Shown here piece after piece: positions 55,517 through 64,000 of a stretch of 64,000 nucleotides of DNA. Position 1 is the stretch's first letter; each line of letters begins with the position of its first letter. The position numbers and the translations under genes were made by a program. The notes below the pieces were generated by a model. The model had not been told where the DNA came from. It worked only from the letters and a program-made list of their open reading frames with translations, and made no database searches. Where the stretch lies: NCBI GenBank assembly GCA_022410635.1, contig JAJVDF010000018.1:150582-214581 (forward strand), read 5' to 3'. Source of the stretch: Tretioscincus oriximinensis (taxonomy: Eukaryota > Chordata > Lepidosauria > Squamata > Gymnophthalmidae).

Positions 55517-55710
55517 TTTCATCTGAGAGATTGCATTTTGAGGCCTTGTGTTGGATGTGGAGAGCGGTGAGTGCCTTCAGCCTCTGGCCAATCCAACTAT
55601 TCGAAAGCAAGAATTGCAAAAAATTGCAACAGATTGCGACTAGATATATGGGAACCACCACAGCTTAAACTTGTAAACTGCTTTGAGTCCCTGTGGGTGA
55701 AATTTTCCCT
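55517..55710 (+). mobile_element. SINE family 2, truncated copy
   Basis: CATCTGAGAGATTGCATTTT, TTGTGTTGGATGTGGAGAGC and CTTTGAGTCCCTGTGGGTGA place it in the same family, without the first part of the head. Confidence 0.75.
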
Positions 55711-55739
55711 TTGATTTCCTGTGCAAATCAAAGGGAAAA
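55703..55739. other. Perfect 15-bp hairpin
   Basis: TTTTCCCTTTGATTT and AAATCAAAGGGAAAA face each other across the loop CCTGTGC, at the end of a SINE copy. Confidence 0.85.
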
Positions 55740-56236
55740 ATTCAAACATCAGGGCAGCCAGAAGTGAGTTCAAACAAAGTACTAAATTCTTAAGCAAACA
55801 TTAGGCAAACGTAACTAGATTATTTCAGACCACAAATGCTTCGATACTTCTGGCAATCATCCAATATTGTACCCCTTTCAGCTTATCCCTTACAATTTAA
55901 AAATTATATTCTTTAATCAGATCTTTTAAAAAATTAATCACTTCTTTTAATTTCCTCATAATTTCCAACTTCATTTCACATTCTCATTTTGTATTATCGA
56001 GGTCAACTTTGAATATTTATTGAAATGTTTGTTCTTCCGTTTCAACCAGATCATTGCTGGGTATCTCGGTAAGCCGTTCCACCTTTTAAGCATACTTCTA
56101 TATTTGGTTATATTTATTATGATTAATAACTAATACCCCTTTACATTCTCACCCATTTTTTATTTTTATCAAATTACAAAACATAATTAAGAGTGTATAC
56201 TGCCACTAAGAAATTACACAATATAGCATCAGATAT
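55740..56236. other. AT-rich DNA downstream of the GPCR
   Basis: It would contain the GPCR 3' UTR. No clear feature. Confidence 0.35.
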
Positions 56237-57175
56237 TCAACTTTGAAGTTGCAAATTGTGGGATAAATTTGATTGAGATGGCCCTGAACGAAAATAAATT
56301 AAATTAGCTCTAGATTTCAGTTTATTAAAGAGAGGAAGAAGAGCAGTTTCCTGGAAATGTTTAGCGACCACATAATAGCAAATAGCATCCAAACAACAGT
56401 TGACGCTTGTGAAGGTTGCAGTTACATGTATGGCTTTTTGGGCATACATCAGGAGCTTGCATTCAACTCCAGTTTCAGTCATTATATAATCAGTCAACAT
56501 GCTTAAGTAGAAAGGTAAAAAGCAGATAACGAACGTTGTCATGTTCACTGAGACCAGATAAATGGCTTTTTTGGATGCCCTTTCTTCATGTAAACTAGCA
56601 TTTTTCTTCTTCTTGAGACACCGGATGATTTCTATCGAACAATATAACAAGATTGCTAGTGGTATTAAAAAGAAAATAATGATTTTGGCCAGGATAAGAT
56701 TGTTTACGGTGTTTGAAGTTTTGCGGAAACAGTGTTTTTCTTCGTTAGGAATGAAAAGCCATATGATAAGGTACAACAAACAGCAGAGCCAAAGGACCAA
56801 ACAGAGAATTACTGCTTTTTGTGGAGATCTTATTGCTTTGGCTTTCAGAGGAAATTTAATAGCAATATAACGGTCTATTGCTATTAAGGTGATGATACCG
56901 ATACTCATTGGCGTGTTAATAAAAACGATTGCCATTATTACTGTGCAAAATATATCTACAGGCTTGTTGTAAAGGTGAAAATAAATTTTAAATGGTAAAA
57001 ACAAGACCAGTGTGTAGTCTGCAATGATTAAGTTGACCATGTAAATCCTGGTTTCCGTCCATTTGTCCATTTTGAAGAAGAATACCCACATAGCAATTGA
57101 GTTAAGAATGATTCCACAGGAAGTAACCAGGCAACAAATAATAATTTCAAAAGTCTTGATGGCTTTATAATCCAT
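56237..57175 (-). CDS. Class A GPCR, GPR35-like (GPR35/GPR55 group)
   Basis: Seven-helix receptor, probably coupled to G proteins at the plasma membrane. The coding exon is uninterrupted: 312 residues from ATG 57175. Landmarks: Asn25 (1.50), Asp53 in NLIIAD (2.50), disulfide pair Cys77 and Cys149, DRY 101-103, Trp129 (4.50), FVICFLP 215-221 in helix 6, and LDAICYY 262-268 in helix 7, where Asp replaces Asn of NPxxY as is usual in this branch. WTETRIYM after helix 1, LRSP/IRSP in loop 2 and NCCLDAICYY are shared with mammalian GPR35 more closely than with GPR55. GPR35, GPR55 and ITM2C share human 2q37, supporting the call. An in-frame stretch upstream of this ATG, back to an AG acceptor at 57204, carries an NNT glycosylation sequon, so the real start may lie in an upstream exon. 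The ligand cannot be inferred. Confidence 0.9.
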   Translation of the reverse strand: MDYKAIKTFEIIICCLVTSCGIILNSIAMWVFFFKMDKWTETRIYMVNLIIADYTLVLFLPFKIYFHLYNKPVDIFCTVIMAIVFINTPMSIGIITLIAIDRYIAIKFPLKAKAIRSPQKAVILCLVLWLCCLLYLIIWLFIPNEEKHCFRKTSNTVNNLILAKIIIFFLIPLAILLYCSIEIIRCLKKKKNASLHEERASKKAIYLVSVNMTTFVICFLPFYLSMLTDYIMTETGVECKLLMYAQKAIHVTATFTSVNCCLDAICYYVVAKHFQETALLPLFNKLKSRANLIYFRSGPSQSNLSHNLQLQS

Positions 57176-57206
57176 GGCAGTGTTATTATCCAAGGCAGCC
57201 TGGCTG
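57176..57206 (-). other. Splice acceptor and possible coding extension of the GPCR
   Basis: The minus strand has CTCTTTACAG ending at 57204, then open in-frame sequence reading QAALDNNTA into the first ATG. GPR35-type genes commonly have an upstream exon. No start codon lies in this frame before the in-frame TAA further upstream, so any extension needs a spliced exon that I could not identify. Confidence 0.5.
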
Positions 57207-59424
57207 TAAAGAGAACATTTTTAATTAACATAGATTTAGCAAGAAATAGTCACTCTTTCAAAGTGTTTTTCTTTCCAAATGCTGCCATCAAAAATCCAAG
57301 CTAACGAGATTATTAATCATAACCTCCCTCACACACAGACACAACCCCCAGACACACAGAAGACTTCCACATTGATCACAGTGTGGTCATTTAAGAGAAT
57401 CACATTTCCAAACTTTAGCTTGTTCCTGCACTCAGTTCGCTTGGAGTGGTTTAACTATTTTGTTCCAGCATGTTCTGGATCAAGCACAATGGGTTACATT
57501 CCCATTCTGAGAGAGAAGACAACATCTGCCTTGGAACACCATCAGCAGCAATGTGGAGACATCATTGTCGTGTTTATCATACCTTCTGGATTGCCCAGTA
57601 AATCCTGGGATGTGGGTTCCGGAAATTGAGGGAAAGTGATTTCCAGAGGGCTATCTGATTCTGCCCAGAAGTCTGCACCTACTTGATCTAGTCTCCTTCC
57701 CCATGCTGTTGGTACAGCCTATCCGTTATGGCTGGCTCATGTCATGTACCTGCTTAGCTATTTTCATTACTTGCACGATGATGCCCTGTTATTTTTGGCC
57801 CACCATTTCTGGCAAAAGAGATAGGCATCAATATGGCTCTAAGTACCCAAATTCCAACCCCTTCCCTGCCCTAAGCCATGCAATCTCCCACCAAACAGAC
57901 CCCTGATTTTTTAAAATTGTGGGTCTTTAACAGCCTTTATCCTCTCCCCTTCCTATCTCATGGCATTTACCAGAAACAAAACTATAATAGCAATAGCAAT
58001 AACAGAGCTTTTGGCTTGCTTACACAGCAAGCTCACCAGTAGACTTAATGGGCTGGGTGAGTGAGTGAGATTAGAGTGAGATAAAAAGATATACGTCACA
58101 GTTCCTGCTTTTCCACCTCATGCTGCCATTCCTAACTTGTCCCCAAACTCTGAGGCCAACTGAGTACTTGCAGTAGGCTCCAAAACATGAACATTTTAAG
58201 TGCAGAAGATCATGTTCTGGACTTACCACAGGTGCAGAAACAGCCTAGCTAGCACCTTGATCTGATCTATTGGTTGAGTGTAAAAATGACCTCACTCTTA
58301 GTGAATGTGCATTAATTTTCAGCAAAGAGAATCAGCAGTCACTCAGTAATAGTACATTTCAGGTTTTCATGCAGCTTTATATTTGAATTTGGAAAAATTG
58401 AAAGAAGGTTTTGTTATACCAGATTTCTAGTTCTATACAAACCAATTATAAGACATCATGAAAGAGGAAACCTCTTGGATCAAAGTCCAGACCAACCAAT
58501 TATTCTCAGAAGAGTCCAAATGGGTGCTTTTAGGTAATCTGCAAGTAAAATATAAAAAGGTAGCAACTTACCAATAATCAAACAAATGAGGAAACAGTAA
58601 TCAGTCATAAAATAAGTAATTATTTAGAAATAATAGCTATGATTTTGATCTTAACATGGATCCGTGATCTAGAACGAGCAGGGTGACCTTAAGGAGAGTC
58701 CGGGCAGTGCTCTCCAGGTGCCACCATATTGTGGGCTGGCTGTCAGCAGGGCTTGTGGAAGCCCGCGGCAGGTGATAGGGATGGCACTGAAGTGCCACTA
58801 GACATGGATGAGGTGAAAAAGAGCCTGTTCCCCCAGGAAATCCTTTTTTCTTGTTCCTGTTAGGGCTGGATATCAACATGGCAGCACCTGGAGAGTGATG
58901 CGCTGACTCTCTGCCTGGCCAGGCCTACTTTCTGGGAAATTCTAATAATGCTGCTGGTAATGGAAATAATTTTTCCTTTTACCCCCTATGGAGTCTTTCC
59001 AAACTCCCACAGTAGCAGCCATGAGCTTCTGCTGAGTGATATAGTGTCATGCTATAAAATGTAGCCACGTGGAAACACTCCTTATTTAGTTATTTAATAC
59101 ATTTGGCTTTGTATTAAAAAAAATATTTTAGATACATCTTTTAAATGCAAACATAAAAACAAAGACATATAAACCTATGTATAAAAATACTATTTGAAAC
59201 TTTTTTTTTTAGCAGACATCTATATTTTCAAGTACGTACATTTTCTTAGCTTCTCCTGCTTACTTCCTTATTTCATGATGAAGCTGCCATCTATTCCTCA
59301 TCATATTGGAGAAAGAAAAGAATCTTCAGCTGTGAAAAATCAGCTAAGTATCTGAAAGGCAAAATAAAACAACTAATATAACAGGAGAACAATATTTAGG
59401 AATAGTAAGGTGTGAATTAAAGAG
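57207..59424. other. Upstream of the GPCR, nothing recognised
   Basis: No promoter signature or exon could be assigned. Confidence 0.35.
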
Positions 59425-59605
59425 GAAGAGTAAATGTTTTTTATACTCCGCTTTTCTCAACTTGGGTGAACTTGAAAGTGACTTAACTTCTGTTCTCTTA
59501 ATGACAAACATCTTGTGAAGTAAGTGGGGTTGAGAGATCTCTGGAACTGCTACTAGCCCAAGACTACTAACTGGCTTCATGTAGGTGAGTGGGATCAAAT
59601 TGGAA
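59425..59605 (-). mobile_element. SINE family 1, diverged copy
   Basis: TATACTCCGCTTTTCTCAAC, CATCTTGTGAAGTAAGTGGG with GTTGAGAGA and TAACTGGCTTCATGTAGGTG follow the reversed SINE-1 body, but the copy is diverged and lacks the head. Confidence 0.55.
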
Positions 59606-61433
59606 GACTACCAAACAAGCGTTTGACAGTAACTACAATATCAAACTAGGACTTGCATGAGATCACTAGATATCACTGAACTGTAGTGATCAATTGTGCT
59701 ATTTAGACAAATCTATTAAATGCAGGAACATTAATTCATTTATTTTCAGATGGAAGGAGGAAGGGAGACTGTAAATTGGTATGGAGCACCCATCTGTTTA
59801 TGTTTCACTGTTTCATTCCTGTACTCTTTATTAGAAATGGAGAAAGATGTTGCCACATAGACAGATATAAGAACCTTGATAAATCTGTCTGCAGCCAGTG
59901 AAATGGTACATGCAAGATTTGCAAACCAGCTGAGTGTCACTTCTGTAGAACAGCTGCTCACAGTCACAAGGATCCTGTCGAGATTCACAACAATAGACCA
60001 GAAATGGCACTAAAAGTTGGCCGTTTTAGCCTGTCACTATGAGTTTTGGCAAAGCCTAAGGGACTTTGGTCACACTCTAACCCTCCTGTGCAGAAATGTA
60101 AAGAAAGAAATGAATTTTTTGGCTAAAAAATCCTTGAAATAATTTAAGTAAGATTATAGATAGACTGCTTTAATGTGTGAGTGTGTGTTGGATTTAGGTA
60201 GCAGAGGATCAATATCTGGATATCCAGGAGCACTGGAAGAGATGTTCAACACTCAAGTGTGTGCAGCCATAGACTTTGATGTTGCTTTTCCCTAGCTCTT
60301 ATATACACATACTATATTTCATAAGCATAATTTGAGCACAGAAAATGTCTGAAATGCAGCATCCTGGCATTAATGAAAGTAAAACACTGAGAAATAACAA
60401 TCACCATTATATTTTATACTTTATCACCACACTCATTTGCCTTTCGATTGCTATTCTCACATACAGCTTGTGTATGTAGTCTGTTCCTAGACACTTTACC
60501 CTATGCATCTGATGAAGTAGGTTTAATCTACAAAAGTCAATGCCATCTACATTGTTTTTCACTGTTGATTACTAAGGTATTGCTGGTCCTCTTACACTGA
60601 TATGTATCATATCATGGAAATGAAAACTAAATCTAGAGCAGTACCATATCTATATATTGACAGTTTTAAAATTTTCAACTGTGTACGAAACAATAGTTTC
60701 TAAGCATCCTTCGTATGCAATGATCAAGTCTGACTGCATTCAGACTTAGCAAAACCACATTAGAGATGGTAGTATGCCACTGATGATCCACATTTTCTAG
60801 CCTAAAATGTTCATAAGAGGGGTAGAACATTTTTAAGATGCTTTAAAAAAAACCCACCTGTGCTAACAAATCCTTATTCCTTCAAATAATTTATAGTATT
60901 GCAATCACGCTTAGATTTAATAAATGCAAACTCTAAAGATGAATGAATGATTTACCTTTCAAAACTTCTTGCTGTTGTCTGTATCTTTGGCAGTTTAGTT
61001 CCTCAAGAAATGCAGATAATGTGTAGATAAATGATAACAGTTGTTTCATCAAATCCCTCCCATCTCTCAGTGGGCATGCTCTTAACTCTGTAAGCAACTT
61101 CTATAAAATTGTGAAACAACTTTCCACTCATAAAGGTCATTTAAAAGGCAATGCTCCTTCCTGAAAATTATTTAAGTTTCATATTTACCACATTGCATGG
61201 GATTCTCCAGATGGTTTGAATTACCTCAATCAGAAAATTTAGAGCTGGCAGATTAAATCGTTTCAAAATTTTAATCAGAACAAAGTGCTAGAAAAGGTAA
61301 GACAATTTCTGCACTAGCTGGTAAACCAGACCAAGAAGGAGTCTCCTGCCCTCCTTTCTGCATTGTTTAAAGGAGGGCCTCCCTCTCCTAGTATATTCCA
61401 CCTGCACAGGATAGACTGGAGCATAAACCAGAC
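59606..61433. other. Intergenic, no gene seen
   Basis: A repeat-R remnant lies at 60500-60600 (CATCTGATGAAGTAGG). Otherwise unassigned. Confidence 0.4.
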
Positions 61434-61592
61434 TAGGGCCCTGTCCCCACTGAGCCTTTTTCTTGGCTATATCTCAGAATAGGAATGTGCCATCTACATA
61501 CTAGTTTAGGCTACAGCCTACACTGGCATGTGGATGACCAAGTTCTGTACCGAGATATAACCCGGGATAAGGCTCAGTGGGGACAGGGCCTA
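61434..61592. mobile_element. Palindromic MITE family P, copy D, flanked by TA
   Basis: The element is 61436-61590. GGGCCCTGTCCCCACTGAGC is mirrored by GCTCAGTGGGGACAGGGCC, with TA on both outer sides. It shares the left-arm subtype (GGCTATATCTCAGAATAGGA) with copy A. Confidence 0.9.
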
Positions 61593-62435
61593 GGATATTC
61601 ACAATGAACCCCTGGTATGACCAAGGCCTAAGAAGCAAACTCAATATGTTTTTGAAAGGTAAAGAATCTTGCTTCCACTCCTAAAACAATTCTTAGTTCT
61701 CTCCTGATACTGTTCCTGGTGTAGTCCTACCTACTACATACAACAAGAAATTTTGGTATCCTGGCTTAATATAGCTTATGGATTTATTGATATATTAAAC
61801 ATTCTCCTTAAAAATGGTCCAGATCTAAAACTATTTTGTCTTCACTTAAAACGCTGTCGCATTTGTGGAAGTAAACTATGTTTGCATGTTAAAATGTGGT
61901 TTTTGTTAGACAGACAGGAAACAAATCTAATGTTTTTCTTTTCTGAACAAATGACTAAAAATGCCAAAGATCTTAGTTTCGGTGGCACATTTCTGAGAGT
62001 CAAAAAACTTTCAAGGATCCCACCTCAGTAATCCTTTTCAATTTTTAGTCCCTTACATGTTGGAGAGTAAACTAATAAGACCTACCTCTAAGTGGAAAAA
62101 TGCAGGGGCACATTGCAATACTAAAATCCTTGATGATCAGCTATATAAAATTGCTAGATTAAAATAAACAGTGCTTGCAAACTGTTGTCTTTGCACCCTC
62201 TGAACTCTGCGTCTCAACTTCCTTTTTTAAAAAATTACTTATTGTGGTGATGAATTTCATGAAAATTGAAATCATAATCTCAGTTTTGGTTCATATACTC
62301 AGTGTACATGTATGTATTCAGAAATACTTTTAAAAATAATTTACCTAGAAAAGATATGAGTAGAATTTGCATGGAAAGTCATTGGAACAAGGATAATTAC
62401 CGGTATATTAATGTGTCAACTTTGCTTTTAGCCAG
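61593..62435. other. Intergenic, nothing recognised
   Basis: No gene or identified repeat before the LINE. Confidence 0.35.
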
Positions 62436-62439
62436 TATG

Positions 62440-63945
62440 GGAAACATCTACATTTTCGGACTACTAGATAGCAATGGACAAAAGGGCATAATCAAGGAGG
62501 ATGTGGAGATTGCAGAGAGGTTAAATTAATTTTTTGCTTCAGTTTTCACTGAAGAAGACAGAGGGAATTTACCCGCAACAGATTTAGTCTCCTCAGGAAG
62601 AACACCAGAGGAATTAAATTGGATAGAGATAACAAGGCAGGAGATCCTTGCTAGCTTTAATAAGCTGAACATTTATAAATCACCAGGGCCAGACAGCATT
62701 CACCCAAGAATTCTTAAATAATATTTAATTTTTCCTTAAGATCAGGCATAGTACCAGTAGATTGGAGGGTAGCTAACGTAACACCAATCTTCAAAAAAGG
62801 ATCTTTGGGCCTCCCAGAAATTATAGACCCGTCAGTTTAACATCAGTTCCAGGTAAAGTGTTGGAAACCATAATTAAGGACAAAATTACTAAACACATGG
62901 AGAAGCATGCATTGCTGAATGAAACTCAGCATGGCTTCTGCAAAGGTAAATCATGCCTTACTAACTTGCTAGAATTCTTTGACAGTGTTAACAGACATGT
63001 AGATAAAAGGGATCCAGTTTATATTGTCTTTCTAGATTTTCAGAAGGCTTTTGATTAAGTCCCTCATCAAAGGCTCCTAAAATGCTCCACAATCATGGTA
63101 TAAGAGGACAGACTTTGTCCTGGATTGGAAACTGGCTAAAAGATAGAAAACAGAGGGTAGTAAAAAATGGAAAGTTCTTTGAATGGCAAGAGGTAAGAAG
63201 TGGAGGGTCTGTACTGGGACCTTCGCTTTTCAATATATTTATAAACTATCTGGATACTGAGGTTAATAGTGAAGTAGCCAAGTTTGCTGATGACACTAAA
63301 CTTTTCAGGGTAGTTAAAACTGTACATGATTGTAAGGCACTCCAGAATGATCTATTGAAATTGGGTGAGTGGGCATCAAAGTGGCAAATGCACTTCAATT
63401 TAAGCAGGTGCAAGGTCATGTACATTGGGGCAAAGAACCCCAACTACTCCTACCACCTGATGGGAACCAAACTTTCTGTAACTGAGCAAGAAAAGGATCA
63501 TGGGGTGTTGGTGGACAATTCGATGAAGATGTCAACCCAGTGTGCAGCAGCAGCAGCAGAAAAGGCAAATTCCATGTTGAGGATTATTAGGAAAGGAATC
63601 AAAAACAATTCAGCAAATTTATTTATTTATTTATACTTATACCCCGCCCTATACCTGAAGGTCTCAGGGCGGCAATGTTGTTTTGCCTCTTTATAAATCT
63701 CTGGTCACCACATCTCAAGAGGAATATTGTGGAACTAGGGTGGATATCTGCATGTTGCCTCCGGGATGGAGGAACAGGTAGGACTCCTGAAATACCATTT
63801 GAAGGGAGTCATGAACAGGTGCATATTTTGCTTTCTTTGTTCAGACTGCCCAGGTGCATCTGGTGGGTCTCTGTGTGAGACAGAATGCTGGACTAGATGG
63901 GCTGTGGCCTGATCCAGTATGGCTCTTCTTATGTTCTTATTCAAA
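62440..63945 (+). mobile_element. CR1/L3-like LINE with readable reverse transcriptase, inactivated
   Basis: The longest LINE here. From about 62858 it reads ORF2 reverse transcriptase: HGFCKGKSCLTNLLEF, FLDFQKAFD, a stop at 63057-63059, then WIGNWLKDRKQRVV, SVLGPSLFNIFINYLDTEV, the catalytic FADDTKLF, and EKDHGVLVDNSMKMS. Damage: the TAA after KAFD, a probable 9-base loss before GSVLGP (VPQ expected), an inserted SINE tail at 63616-63674 and a deletion near 63738 that joins ORF2 to the 3' UTR. The 3' end GGACTAGATGGGCTGTGGCC to TTATGTTCTTATT is intact. It cannot mobilise itself. Confidence 0.92.
63616..63674 (-). mobile_element. SINE/L2 3' tail inserted in the LINE
   Basis: TTATTTATTTATTTATACTT then ACCCCGCCCTATACCTGAAG and TCTCAGGGCGGC is the reversed tail shared by SINE family 1 and the L2-like LINE, interrupting the LINE between GCAA-like bases. 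Confidence 0.7.
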
Positions 63946-64000
63946 TGCAGAAAACATGATGCATTCGAAAGCATACTTTATTTTAAAAGAGAAATATGTG

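Overview
This is a eukaryotic window, almost certainly from a squamate reptile (lizard, gecko or snake lineage). Two intron-containing vertebrate genes and one GPCR gene can be read, and the rest is dominated by reptile-type repeats: CR1/L3-like and L2-like LINE pieces, two tRNA-derived SINE families, hAT and Tc1 non-autonomous DNA transposons, LTRs, and a short stretch resembling the 3' tail of the RTE-BovB LINE. The species cannot be named from the sequence alone. Several single Ns and one 142-base gap show that this is a draft assembly.

Layout. Positions 1-7300 are repeat-rich upstream DNA, including a 634-bp apparently exact tandem duplication joined at an N (probably an assembly artefact). 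A CpG-rich promoter with an assembly gap and a CTG repeat (about 7370-7760) leads into ITM2C (BRI3) on the + strand: six coding exons between 7761 and 33070 give a complete 266-residue product with a BRICHOS region and a furin site. Its introns carry most of the transposon fragments. From 33071 to about 34250 the DNA looks unique and is probably 3' UTR. Then come an L2-like LINE end and a solo LTR.

Convergent to ITM2C, on the minus strand, is an alpha-tubulin gene of the TUBA3 class (40398-47780, five coding exons, 450 residues, exon 1 coding only for the start Met). Its CpG-rich promoter holds a perfect GTCACGTGAC E-box and two inverted CCAAT boxes, and is bracketed by two oppositely oriented copies of a palindromic MITE. 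Further on, 56237-57175 (minus) is an essentially intronless class A GPCR most like GPR35, in the GPR35/GPR55 group. GPR35, GPR55 and ITM2C all lie on human 2q37, so the neighbourhood is conserved. The window ends in a decayed CR1/L3-like LINE with a readable reverse transcriptase (about 62440-63945).

The three genes do not form a pathway or operon. ITM2C is a type II membrane protein of the secretory pathway, TUBA3 a microtubule subunit and the GPCR a plasma-membrane receptor. No CRISPR array, bacterial element or clearly novel protein system was seen. The most distinctive material is mobile: three small DNA-transposon families with 8-bp target duplications readable by eye, a four-copy near-palindromic MITE family, and an LTR nested inside a LINE.
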